Source: an uncultured Lachnospiraceae bacterium (lineage in GTDB: Bacteria > Bacillota > Clostridia > Lachnospirales > Lachnospiraceae). Taken from it: a stretch of 7,479 nt of DNA. The stretch spans positions 1 to 7,479 of the forward strand of contig CAJUEY010000068.1 of assembly GCA_910585825.1 (NCBI GenBank). The letters run 5' to 3'. The translations under genes and the position numbers were made by a program. Each line of letters begins with the position of its first letter. The first letter of the stretch is position 1. The notes below the pieces were generated by a model that did not search any database, was not told where the DNA came from, and saw only the letters and a list, made by a program, of their open reading frames with translations. This document shows, piece after piece, positions 1 through 5,800 of the stretch.

Positions 1-2
1 CC

Positions 3-74
3 CGTTATGATAAGCTGGCATTCACCTATATGGGATTCGTGTGCCTTGCTTCAATTCTGATATGGTTAAAATGA
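3..74 (+). CDS. C-terminal end of a membrane protein (partial), possibly a transporter
   Basis: Only the last 23 codons and a TGA stop are in the window; the gene begins upstream. The residues end in a hydrophobic stretch (AFTYMGFVCLASILIWLK) that looks like a final transmembrane helix with a short charged tail, as in many secondary transporters such as MFS permeases. Of the two other forward frames, one stops at base 10 and the other at base 60, so this frame is the best candidate but not the only possible one. The strong terminator at 250-290 fits the end of a + strand gene. The family assignment is a guess from hydrophobicity and helix position; no diagnostic motif is present. Confidence 0.45.
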   Translation, partial: RYDKLAFTYMGFVCLASILIWLK

Positions 75-249
75 CCAATAGCTGGTAATTTTCAAACACA
101 CTCTAGCATACCTTCTTGTTTCGGCAATGGCGCTTTCACGGCTTGTGGAAATATGTGAAAAGTGAAAAGAACGAAAGATCATATAGTTAAGGGATATTCT
201 TAAATAATGCATTTGAAAATATCCTTGTTTTGATTATCGCATTTATTGG
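75..249. other. Unassigned intergenic stretch, possible insertion-sequence scar
   Basis: No convincing gene is seen here in any frame on either strand. Bases 87-107 hold a motif (TTTTCAAACACACTCTAG) that resembles in style the terminal repeats of some IS4/IS5-type insertion sequences. The adjoining 108-155, read on the minus strand, could be a short decayed coding tail, but no matching second end or transposase is present. Bases 192-198 and 218-224 (GGATATT/AATATCC) form a weak hairpin followed by TTGTTTT. The tract may be a long 3' untranslated region of the upstream gene, since the real terminator only comes at 250. Confidence 0.3.
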
Positions 250-290
250 CATGACTGTAGATATTTTATCTGATGCAGTCATGTTTTTTT
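250..290 (+). terminator. Intrinsic terminator of the upstream membrane-protein gene
   Basis: An 8-bp perfect stem, CATGACTG (250-257) with CAGTCATG (276-283), can be extended inward by a G-U and an A-T pair. It is followed directly by seven T residues (284-290). This is a textbook rho-independent terminator on the + strand. It separates the partial gene at the left edge from the VanZ gene, so the latter must have its own promoter between here and 382; I could not fix one with good -35 and -10 boxes. Confidence 0.85.
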
Positions 291-381
291 GTACTTCAAA
301 AAAATTTAAATATTATGCTACATCTTTCTTAATGAAAAAAAGGTATCATTTCAGAAAAAAAATGGGGGAGTTTTGTATTTT

Positions 382-894
382 ATGAAAGAAAACAGACAAC
401 GCAATCTAACAAGAGGGTTACTATTGATATATCTTTTGGTTTTAACGTGGATTATTCTGTTCAAAATGCAGATTAATTTATCTTATATAGGGAGAATGCA
501 ATATCGGAATGTGAATCTGATTCCGTTTCAGGGTTCAGCAGTTGTGAACGGCAGGATTGAACTGTCGGAAATCATATTAAATGTCATTGCATTTGTTCCG
601 TTTGGCGTCTATATCAGCATGTTAAAAGAAAACCGGAATTGGTTTCAAAAGGCGATTCCTGTCTTTTTAACCAGTTTTATATATGAAACACTGCAATATG
701 TATTTGCAATCGGCGCCAGTGATATTACGGATTTGCTGGGGAATACCCTGGGCGGTCTGATAGGAATTCTGCTTTTTTGGCTATTGTCAAAAATACTGAA
801 AGAGAATACAATAAAAATTATAAATGCACTTGCTGTGACAGGTACAATCCTTATGATATTATTTATGGGAGTATTGATCATTGCAAATTTATAG
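382..894 (+). CDS. VanZ family membrane protein
   Basis: A 170-residue, very hydrophobic protein with the hallmarks of the VanZ-like family: NLIPF at residues 45-49, NVIAFVPFG at 66-74, a Glu-x-x-Gln (ETLQ) at 102-105, and DITDLLGNTLGG at 113-124. About four or five membrane helices are predicted, at roughly 11-29, 64-80, 90-108, 120-138 and 148-169, with a positively charged N-terminus. VanZ of the vancomycin-resistance transposon gives low-level teicoplanin resistance; most chromosomal homologues have no known role, and no van genes lie nearby, so resistance should not be assumed. The ATG at 382 is chosen because GGGGGAG (364-370) sits 11 bases upstream; an in-frame TTG at 373 would be only 2 bases from it. 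The gene is followed after 23 bases by the Sir2 gene, suggesting co-transcription. Confidence 0.88.
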   Translation: MKENRQRNLTRGLLLIYLLVLTWIILFKMQINLSYIGRMQYRNVNLIPFQGSAVVNGRIELSEIILNVIAFVPFGVYISMLKENRNWFQKAIPVFLTSFIYETLQYVFAIGASDITDLLGNTLGGLIGILLFWLLSKILKENTIKIINALAVTGTILMILFMGVLIIANL

Positions 895-917
895 TCAGAC
901 CAAAGGAGAAAGCGAAC

Positions 918-1640
918 ATGAATCCGACAGAACAATTTTTACAATGGGTAAAGGAGTCCGGGAATATTGTGTTTTTTGGAGGGGCAGGCGTGTCAACGGA
1001 AAGCGGCATACCGGATTTTCGGAGTGTGGACGGGCTTTATAATCAAGAATATGACTATCCTCCAGAGACGATTTTAAGTCATACCTTCTATATGCAAAAT
1101 ACATCCGAATTTTATCGTTTCTATCGAAATAAGATGCTCTGCCTTACAGCAAAGCCCAATGCCGCCCATAAAAAACTGGCAGAATTGGAATCGGCCGGAA
1201 AGCTGAAGGCCGTTATTACGCAAAATATCGACGGACTGCATCAGGCGGCAGGCAGCAGGACAGTTCTGGAGCTTCACGGCAGCGTTCACAGAAATTACTG
1301 CAGAAAGTGCGGCAGACTGTATGATGCCAAATATATATTAAACAGCAAAGACTGTCCGGTTTGTGAATCCTGCGGCGGTGACATTAAACCGGATGTAGTG
1401 CTGTATGAGGAAGGACTGGATGACGATACCATGCGGCAGTCTATCCGCTATATTACACAGGCGGATATGCTGATTATCGGCGGAACCTCTCTGGCAGTTT
1501 ATCCTGCGGCGAGGTTGATTGACTATTACCGCGGCAGCAGGCTTGTGCTGATCAATCAATCCACTACACCCTATGACCACAGGGCGGATCTTCGGATTGA
1601 AGGCAAAATCGGAGAAATTTTTTCGGAAATTGAACTTTAA
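918..1640 (+). CDS. Sir2-family NAD-dependent protein deacylase (sirtuin)
   Basis: The 240-residue product removes acyl groups from protein lysines, consuming NAD+ and giving nicotinamide and O-acetyl-ADP-ribose; it should be cytoplasmic. Seen directly: the NAD-binding GAGVSTESGIPDFRS at residues 22-36, TQNIDGLH at 101-108, the catalytic His120 in ELHGS, a zinc site Cys128/Cys131 with Cys149/Cys152 (plus an extra Cys146), GGTSLAVYPA at 188-197, and VLIN near the C-terminus. The length is normal for bacterial CobB/Sir2 enzymes. The start is the ATG at 918, with AAAGGAGAA (902-910) 7 bases upstream. An in-frame TTG at 777 would add 47 residues that lie inside the VanZ gene and match nothing in the family. 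Its targets cannot be told from sequence. It is probably co-transcribed with the genes on either side. Confidence 0.96.
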   Translation: MNPTEQFLQWVKESGNIVFFGGAGVSTESGIPDFRSVDGLYNQEYDYPPETILSHTFYMQNTSEFYRFYRNKMLCLTAKPNAAHKKLAELESAGKLKAVITQNIDGLHQAAGSRTVLELHGSVHRNYCRKCGRLYDAKYILNSKDCPVCESCGGDIKPDVVLYEEGLDDDTMRQSIRYITQADMLIIGGTSLAVYPAARLIDYYRGSRLVLINQSTTPYDHRADLRIEGKIGEIFSEIEL

Positions 1641-1670
1641 AGGATGCCGTTCGGCAGGAAAAGAGGTAAC

Positions 1671-1862
1671 ATGCAGTTTGAAGTTGGAGATATTATAAAA
1701 TTAAAGAAAAAACATCCATGCGGCAGCTTTGAATGGGAAACGCTGCGAGTAGGAGCCGATTTCCGTTTAAAATGTCTGGGATGCGGTCATCAAATTATGA
1801 TTGCCCGCAAATTAGTTGAAAAAAATGTAAAAGAAATTAGAAAACCGCTTGATTCTCAATAA
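1671..1862 (+). CDS. DUF951 family small protein
   Basis: A 63-residue protein with the typical DUF951 layout: an N-terminal VGDIIKLKKKHPCGS, a conserved Trp in FEWETLRVGADFRLKCLGC, then GHQIMIARKLVEK. Three cysteines (HPCG and CLGCG) could bind a metal, but that is inference. The function of the family is unknown. In many Firmicutes it is encoded close to ychF and rpsF, and this gene sits directly upstream of rpsF. The ATG at 1671 is preceded by AAGAGGTAAC. The earlier in-frame ATG at 1644 would add nine residues not typical of the family and lacks a well-spaced ribosome binding site. It starts 30 bases after the sirtuin stop, and no terminator is visible between it and rpsF. Confidence 0.88.
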   Translation: MQFEVGDIIKLKKKHPCGSFEWETLRVGADFRLKCLGCGHQIMIARKLVEKNVKEIRKPLDSQ

Positions 1863-1870
1863 AAATTATG

Positions 1871-1899
1871 TTACGATAACTACTCGTGAAAACTATTAT
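1871..1899 (+). promoter_or_regulatory. Weak candidate promoter for the rpsF operon
   Basis: TATTAT at 1894-1899 is a good -10 box. The best -35 partner at 17 bases is TTACGA (1871-1876), matching the consensus at only three of six positions. It lies in the 129-base gap between the DUF951 gene and rpsF and just upstream of the structured leader, which is where a promoter is expected. Read-through from the DUF951 operon is equally possible. Confidence 0.33.
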
Positions 1900-1907
1900 T
1901 CCTTGCT

Positions 1908-1940
1908 CTTTCCGAAAGGAACTTTGAGAATCAAAGGTAC
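1908..1940 (+). promoter_or_regulatory. Candidate S6:S18-binding autoregulatory leader of rpsF
   Basis: The rpsF leader contains CCGA at 1912-1915, then a hairpin CUUUGA (1922-1927) with UCAAAG (1931-1936) around a GAA loop, followed by GGUAC (1936-1940). A CCG-containing bulge next to a short hairpin is the known signature of the rpsF-leader element bound by the S6:S18 dimer, which resembles the dimer's 16S rRNA site. The alternative hairpin UUCC-GAAA-GGAA (1910-1921) would hide CCG in a stem, so the region may switch between folds. The downstream operon encodes both S6 and S18, as the mechanism requires. I judged the match by eye; a covariance-model search was not possible. Confidence 0.58.
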
Positions 1941-1991
1941 TAAATGAAAAATAAAAAGAAAGGGCCAGAGACCAAAAGGAGGTACAATTGC

Positions 1992-2282
1992 ATGAACAAA
2001 TATGAATTAGCGCTTGTTGTTAATGCAAAAATCGAAGATGATGCCAGAACTGCTGCAGTTGAAAAAGCGAAAGAGTATATCACTCGTTTCGGCGGAACTG
2101 TAACAGAAGTTGAGGACTGGGGTAAGAAAAGATTAGCTTATGAAGTCCAGAAAATGAGAGAAGGCTTCTATTATTTTATCCAATTCGATGCAGAAGCAGA
2201 TGTTCCGGCACAGGTAGAACAGAGAGTTCGTATCATGGATAATATTCTTCGTTTCTTATGCGTTAGAAAAGACGAGGCATAA
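1992..2282 (+). CDS. rpsF: 30S ribosomal protein S6
   Basis: This 96-residue protein is a standard bacterial S6, which binds the central domain of 16S rRNA as a heterodimer with S18. Diagnostic parts are the N-terminal YELALVVNA strand, a helix rich in Ala/Glu/Lys (residues about 15-32), GGTVTEVEDWGKKRLAY in the middle, GFYYFIQFDA (about 57-66), and the C-terminal VRIMDNILRFLCVRKDE. The ATG at 1992 follows AAAAGGAGGT (1975-1983ff) at good spacing. The in-frame ATG at 1944 would add a 16-residue basic, non-conserved extension and would run over the leader, so it is not used. It is the first gene of the rpsF-ssb-rpsR operon; the next gene starts 17 bases later. Confidence 0.97.
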   Translation: MNKYELALVVNAKIEDDARTAAVEKAKEYITRFGGTVTEVEDWGKKRLAYEVQKMREGFYYFIQFDAEADVPAQVEQRVRIMDNILRFLCVRKDEA

Positions 2283-2299
2283 TCAGAAAAGAGGAAAAT

Positions 2300-2740
2300 A
2301 TGAATAAAGTAATTCTTATGGGTAGATTAACAAGAGATCCCGAGATACGTTATTCACAGGGTGAACAGTCAATGGCGGTAGCGCGGTATACACTGGCGGT
2401 TGACAGAAGATTTCGCCGTGATAACGATCAGCAGACAGCAGATTTCATCGGATGCGTAGCATTTGGACGTCAGGGAGAATTTGCTGAAAAATATCTTCGC
2501 AAAGGGATTAAAATTGCCATCACCGGCAGAATTCAGACTGGAAGCTACACAAATAAAGACGGACAGAAAGTATATACAACAGATGTGGTAGTTGAGGAAC
2601 AGGAATTTGCAGAGAGCAAGTCAGCCAGTGAAAACAACGGGGGATTTACTCCGGTGGACAGACCGTCGCCGAGCGTTGCGGCAGGAGACGGATTTATGAA
2701 CATTCCGGATGGAATTGACGAGGAGTTGCCCTTCAACTAA
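2300..2740 (+). CDS. ssb: Single-stranded DNA-binding protein SSB
   Basis: A 146-residue SSB that coats single-stranded DNA as a tetramer during replication, recombination and repair. The OB fold covers about residues 1-104, beginning MNKVILMGRLTRDPEIRY, with FIGCVAFGRQGEFAEKYLRKG at about 49-69 and GRIQTGSYTNKDGQKVYTTDV at about 76-96. A Ser/Asn/Pro-rich linker follows. The acidic tip, which recruits partner proteins, is IDEELPFN: the usual Pro-Phe is present with one extra Asn at the end. The start has AAGAGGAAA a few bases upstream. It lies between rpsF and rpsR with gaps of 17 and 20 bases, the conserved operon order, so it is the housekeeping SSB and not a plasmid or phage copy. Confidence 0.97.
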   Translation: MNKVILMGRLTRDPEIRYSQGEQSMAVARYTLAVDRRFRRDNDQQTADFIGCVAFGRQGEFAEKYLRKGIKIAITGRIQTGSYTNKDGQKVYTTDVVVEEQEFAESKSASENNGGFTPVDRPSPSVAAGDGFMNIPDGIDEELPFN

Positions 2741-2760
2741 GTTAGTCAGGAGGTAAAAAA

Positions 2761-3021
2761 ATGGCTTATAATAAAGATAGCAAAGACGGCGGTTCTTTTA
2801 AGAGAAGACCGATGCACAGAAGAAAAAAGGTTTGTGTATTTTGTGGCAAAGACAATGTAATTGATTATAAAGATACAAACAAATTAAAGAGATATATCTC
2901 TGAGAGAGGAAAGATCCTCCCGAGAAGAATTACAGGAAACTGTGCAAAGCATCAGAGAGCGCTTACGGTTGCAATCAAAAGAGCGCGTCATATCGCATTA
3001 ATGCCATATGTAACAGATTAA
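2761..3021 (+). CDS. rpsR: 30S ribosomal protein S18
   Basis: An 86-residue S18, partner of S6 on the 30S platform. Conserved parts are KVCVFCGKDNVIDYKDTN (residues 23-40), LKRYISERGKILPRRITG (42-59), and CAKHQRALTVAIKRARHIAL (61-80). Cys25, Cys28, Cys61 and His64 suggest the zinc-binding form of S18; many bacteria have a cysteine-free form instead. A strong GGAGGT lies 7-8 bases before the ATG. It is the last gene of the operon and is followed within about 10 bases by a terminator hairpin. Confidence 0.97.
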   Translation: MAYNKDSKDGGSFKRRPMHRRKKVCVFCGKDNVIDYKDTNKLKRYISERGKILPRRITGNCAKHQRALTVAIKRARHIALMPYVTD

Positions 3022-3030
3022 AAGAAAAGA

Positions 3031-3071
3031 TGAAAGACCAATTATTCAGATATGGATGGTTGGTCTTTTCA
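3031..3071 (+). terminator. Terminator of the rpsF-ssb-rpsR operon
   Basis: AAAGACCAA (3033-3041) pairs perfectly with TTGGTCTTT (3060-3068), and the stem extends by two pairs if one T is bulged. The loop is 18 bases, longer than usual. The T-tract is short and broken (TCTTTTCATATTT), so termination may be incomplete. Its position 11 bases after the rpsR stop supports the role. Confidence 0.7.
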
Positions 3072-3082
3072 TATTTATAAAG

Positions 3083-5028
3083 GAAGATCTTATAAAAAAG
3101 CCGGAAAAAATTTGTATATGCGCGTGGATTATTAGGAACGATGCTGTTTGCGGTGTTAACTGCAGTTCCGTCTTATGCGGCGCAAAGCAGGGAATCTGTT
3201 TTTGCTGGGACAGATTGGACGGCATTCCCAAATGTGTTTGTAATAAACAGGGAGCCTGCGTATACAGGATTCATTCCTTATGATATCAGAGAAAAAGCAT
3301 TGCGCAGAGAGAAAGAAAACTCATCTTACTATCAGCTTTTAAATGGCAAATGGTATTTTGCATGCGGACAAGCCGGCGGACAGAAATCTGAAATTTTATC
3401 AGACAGATTACGACGTATCCGTATGGGATACGAATACCGTTCCCATGATCTGGCAGGCCGCCGGATATGATAAAGCGATTTATACCAATATAACATATTC
3501 GTGGACAAGGGCATGTAACGGCGGGGATGCCAAAAATCTGGAAGGAAACATACAGTTTTTTGTATTTTTTCAGGGAGTGGAGTCGGCTTTTTATGTATGG
3601 ATCAATGGACATGAGGTCGGATACGGTGAAGACAGCTATACGCCCGCGCATTTTAATATCACTCCGTATTTGCAGGATAGGACAAATATAATAGCTGTTC
3701 AGGTGTTCCGCTGGTCAGATGGAAGTTATGTGGAAGATTAGGATTTTATTCGTCTTAGCGGCATATTTCAGGATGTGTACTTATATACAAAAGATGCGGT
3801 AGAGCTGTTTGATTATACAATAACGACGGAAATTTCTACCCAAACGGCAAAGAATTGTTAGAGAGCGCCCCAACGCCAAATTATTAGAGGCCGCGTATTG
3901 TTAACGGATCTATTAATGGAAAATATCAGAATTCTTCCGCAACAGTGGGACAGGTGGAAGTGGATCAGTCAGAAAATGTCGTCGAAATTACCGTGCCGCT
4001 TACAGAATGTGCCGGATCTCTTTCAATTAAAAAAGGAGAAAGTGTGAACCTTGGCCTGACGATTTGTCCGGAAGATACGCAGATTTATTATGCCATATGG
4101 CCGCAGGACGGAATTATCAAAATCGAGGAAAATAAGGTAATCGCTTTGGAGGAGGGAAAGGCACAGATCATTGTGGTTGCTGTAAAAGGTGGGTATGATA
4201 CAAAGATGCAGGCAATGCCGGAAAGCGTATATGAAGGAAATCTTTCCATCACAGGTGTAGAAAATACGTCAGTGACTACATTGACGGGACGGGTGTCTGA
4301 TTTGCCGAAACTTCTACGCTGTTCTGGGAAAGTGCAAGCAGTTTCCAGTATGCACAAGAGGGTGAATTTACGCTTTTAGGCACCGTGAAAGGAACGAATA
4401 TCAAACCGGAATGTAAAATTGCGTTCAGCAGAGAGGATCGTATTTCCAGAGTAAAAGAGAAAAAACTGTCCGCAGTGAAGGGACAGTCCTGTGAACTTCC
4501 AGGTCAGTGTCAAGATGGACAGCGGAAACGAACAGATAGCGGATGTGGCCTGGGAAAATGTGGGCGGTAAGCTTGCGGCAAATGGAGCTTATCTTGTAAA
4601 AGGCACGGTAAAAGGGACAGAAGTTCCTGAAGTCTGCACCGTTTCCGCAAAGAAAAAGCCTCCGAACGGGGCATTTTTGGAGGATGATGCGGGTAAACCG
4701 GTCAAAGAGACGAAATTTGAATACGGCGGCCTTTGATATCAGGTGAAATCGGCATCTGACGGAAGTATGACGGTAACGATGCTAAATCTTGTAAATAAAA
4801 AGATAAAGAAGGCATCCGTGCCGGATACCTTTTCTACAAAGGGATTTCAATTCAAAGTAACTGCAATTGCGGATAAGGCCTTTGCAAATTGTAAAAACTG
4901 ATGTCAGTCACCGTAGGAAAACAGGTGACATCAATCGGAAAACAGCCCTTGAAAGGAATATCACCAAAAGCGGTAATTCAAGTTCCGAAAAAGAAAAAGC
5001 GCAGGGAGAAAAAGTAAAAATTCGGTAA
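3083..5028 (+). pseudogene. Decayed secreted beta-galactosidase (GH2) with Ig-like and leucine-rich C-terminal modules
   Basis: Read across frames, this is one dead gene for a large secreted family 2 glycoside hydrolase. A signal peptide (3096-3183, ending VPSYAA) has no start codon; ribosome binding remnant AGGAAG is at 3082-3087. The sugar-binding domain follows: NREPAYTGFIPYDIREKA and LLNGKWYFA, frameshift at about 3363, then ADKPADRNL to GSYVED, a TAG at 3739 where the family has Gln, and DFIRLSGIF. At about 3826-3834 it jumps straight to NGKELLESAPTPNY of the small domain, so the catalytic barrel (an estimated 500 or more codons) is missing; TAG at 3885 replaces the expected Trp. A second jump near 4015 leads into a BIG2-type Ig-like domain, then two Big_4-like repeats, with frameshifts near 4307 and 4489. 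A TGA lies at 4734, and a BspA-like leucine-rich tail has frameshifts near 4898 and 5000; the original stop is probably TAA at 5026. It cannot make an active enzyme. Confidence 0.9.
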
Positions 5029-5075
5029 GTTTTTGTATTACGAGATCTGAGAGATAAATGGAAAATTGGAAAGAA

Positions 5076-5127
5076 TTTCATCAAAAAGTTACGGTTTGAA
5101 CAAGCCGTAACTTTTTGATTCATGAAA
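5076..5127. terminator. Long hairpin, probable bidirectional terminator
   Basis: AAAAAGTTACGG (5083-5094) pairs with CCGTAACTTTTT (5105-5116). The stem extends outward by CA/TG-type pairs to 5080/5119 and inward to 5097/5102 with a four-base loop. With a four-base bulge, TTTCAT (5076-5081) can also pair with ATGAAA (5122-5127). The A-tract on one side and T-tract on the other let it work in both directions. It lies 48 bases past the presumed original end of the pseudogene, so it is most likely that gene's old terminator, still intact. Confidence 0.72.
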
Positions 5128-5190
5128 TATAGACTGAGGTGAAATAAATAAAAATCATAAAAGAGTTTTCAATCTTTATTTCAGATTTTA

Positions 5191-5223
5191 TTGAACCTTT
5201 TAACATGTTATTACAATATATAA
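5191..5223 (+). promoter_or_regulatory. Candidate promoter of the sigma/anti-sigma operon
   Basis: TTGAACCTTTT (5191-5201) resembles the GAAC-type -35 element used by many ECF sigma factors, which often drive their own operons. No clear CGTC -10 element follows at 16-17 bases; the AT-rich TACAATATATAAG (5212-5224) is there instead. A sigma-A reading (TTGAAC, then TACAAT at 15 bases) is also weak. The assignment rests on position and the -35 half only. Confidence 0.38.
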
Positions 5224-5236
5224 GTGAAGGGCAAAC

Positions 5237-5250
5237 ATAAGACGTCTTAT
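5237..5250. promoter_or_regulatory. Perfect 14-bp palindrome upstream of the sigma gene, possible operator
   Basis: ATAAGACGTCTTAT reads the same on both strands and lies between the likely promoter and the ribosome binding site (AAGGTG, 5252-5257). With no spacer it cannot form a stable RNA hairpin, so a dimeric DNA-binding protein is the more natural reader. No regulator gene is in the window. Confidence 0.4.
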
Positions 5251-5263
5251 CAAGGTGAATCAT

Positions 5264-5800
5264 ATGACAAAAACAGAATTGGAAAACTGCATTTGGGAGT
5301 ATGGAAAAGATATCTATTCTTTTTGCAAAAGCCTTACGTTAAATCTTCAGGAAGCCGACGATCTGTATCAGGATACTTTTTTAAAGGCTATGGAACGAAT
5401 TGACGAGATTGATTGCGAAAAGAATCCGAAAAGCTATCTGCTTTCCATCGCGCTCAGGCTTTGGAAAAATAAAAAAAGAAAATACGCATGGAGAAGCCGA
5501 ATCGCAAATATGCTGTCCCTCACGGATGACTTGGATTTGGACGATGCAGAAAATCCTATATTTTCTCCGGAAAACGAGATTCTCAAAAATGAAGAGGCGG
5601 ATCTGGTGCGTCAGGCGGTAAACAGACTGCCGGATAAACTCAAAATCGTGATTCTTCTTTTTTATATGGAAGATTTATCGGCGGCGCAGATTGCTTCTAT
5701 CTTAAAAATACCCATTGGAACTGTAAAAAGCCGAATGCATCACGCAAAAAAAATATTAGAACAAGAACTGGAGGTTGTTTTAGATGAAAAACATGGATGA
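5264..5800 (+). CDS. ECF-type RNA polymerase sigma factor (sigma-70 family)
   Basis: A 178-residue sigma factor with just the two core domains. Region 2 spans about residues 10-76, including EADDLYQDTFLKAMERI (30-46), the usual polymerase-binding and -10-recognition helix. Region 4 spans about 115-167: LPDKLKIVILLFYMEDLSA, then the helix-turn-helix AAQIASILKIPIGTVKSRMHHAKKIL, which reads the -35 element. An acidic linker (DDLDLDDAENP, 88-98) joins them. There is no region 1 or 3, so it is an ECF alternative sigma that redirects polymerase to a small regulon. The ATG at 5264 is chosen, with AAGGTG ending 6 bases upstream; a GTG at 5255 falls inside that ribosome binding site. Its last 17 bases overlap the next gene, implying translational coupling with its likely inhibitor. 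The signal and regulon are unknown. Confidence 0.94.
   Translation: MTKTELENCIWEYGKDIYSFCKSLTLNLQEADDLYQDTFLKAMERIDEIDCEKNPKSYLLSIALRLWKNKKRKYAWRSRIANMLSLTDDLDLDDAENPIFSPENEILKNEEADLVRQAVNRLPDKLKIVILLFYMEDLSAAQIASILKIPIGTVKSRMHHAKKILEQELEVVLDEKHG

Noticed and set aside
373..381. TTG at 373 as start of the VanZ gene
   Set aside because: It lies only 2 bases after GGGGGAG, too close for initiation; the ATG at 382 has workable spacing.
777..917. 47-residue N-terminal extension of the sirtuin from a TTG at 777
   Set aside because: It overlaps the VanZ coding sequence, has no ribosome binding site and does not resemble sirtuins; the ATG at 918 has AAAGGAGAA before it.
645..1104. Minus-strand open frames opposite the VanZ and sirtuin genes
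   Set aside because: They sit opposite clearly conserved proteins, have no start signals and show no protein-like composition.
1944..1991. ATG at 1944 as start of rpsF
   Set aside because: It would add a basic 16-residue extension absent from S6 and skip the strong AAAGGAGGT placed just before the ATG at 1992.
3945..4736. Fragments within the pseudogene as independent short genes
   Set aside because: Their residues continue one another across frame changes as parts of one protein, and none has a convincing ribosome binding site and start.
3083..5028. Programmed frameshifting or recoding to make a full-length beta-galactosidase
   Set aside because: There are too many unrelated lesions, no slippery-site pattern, and the catalytic barrel is physically absent.
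5243..5246. CGTC as an ECF -10 element for the sigma operon
   Set aside because: It is 45 bases from the GAACC motif and would place the transcription start at the start codon; it is better explained as the centre of the palindrome.
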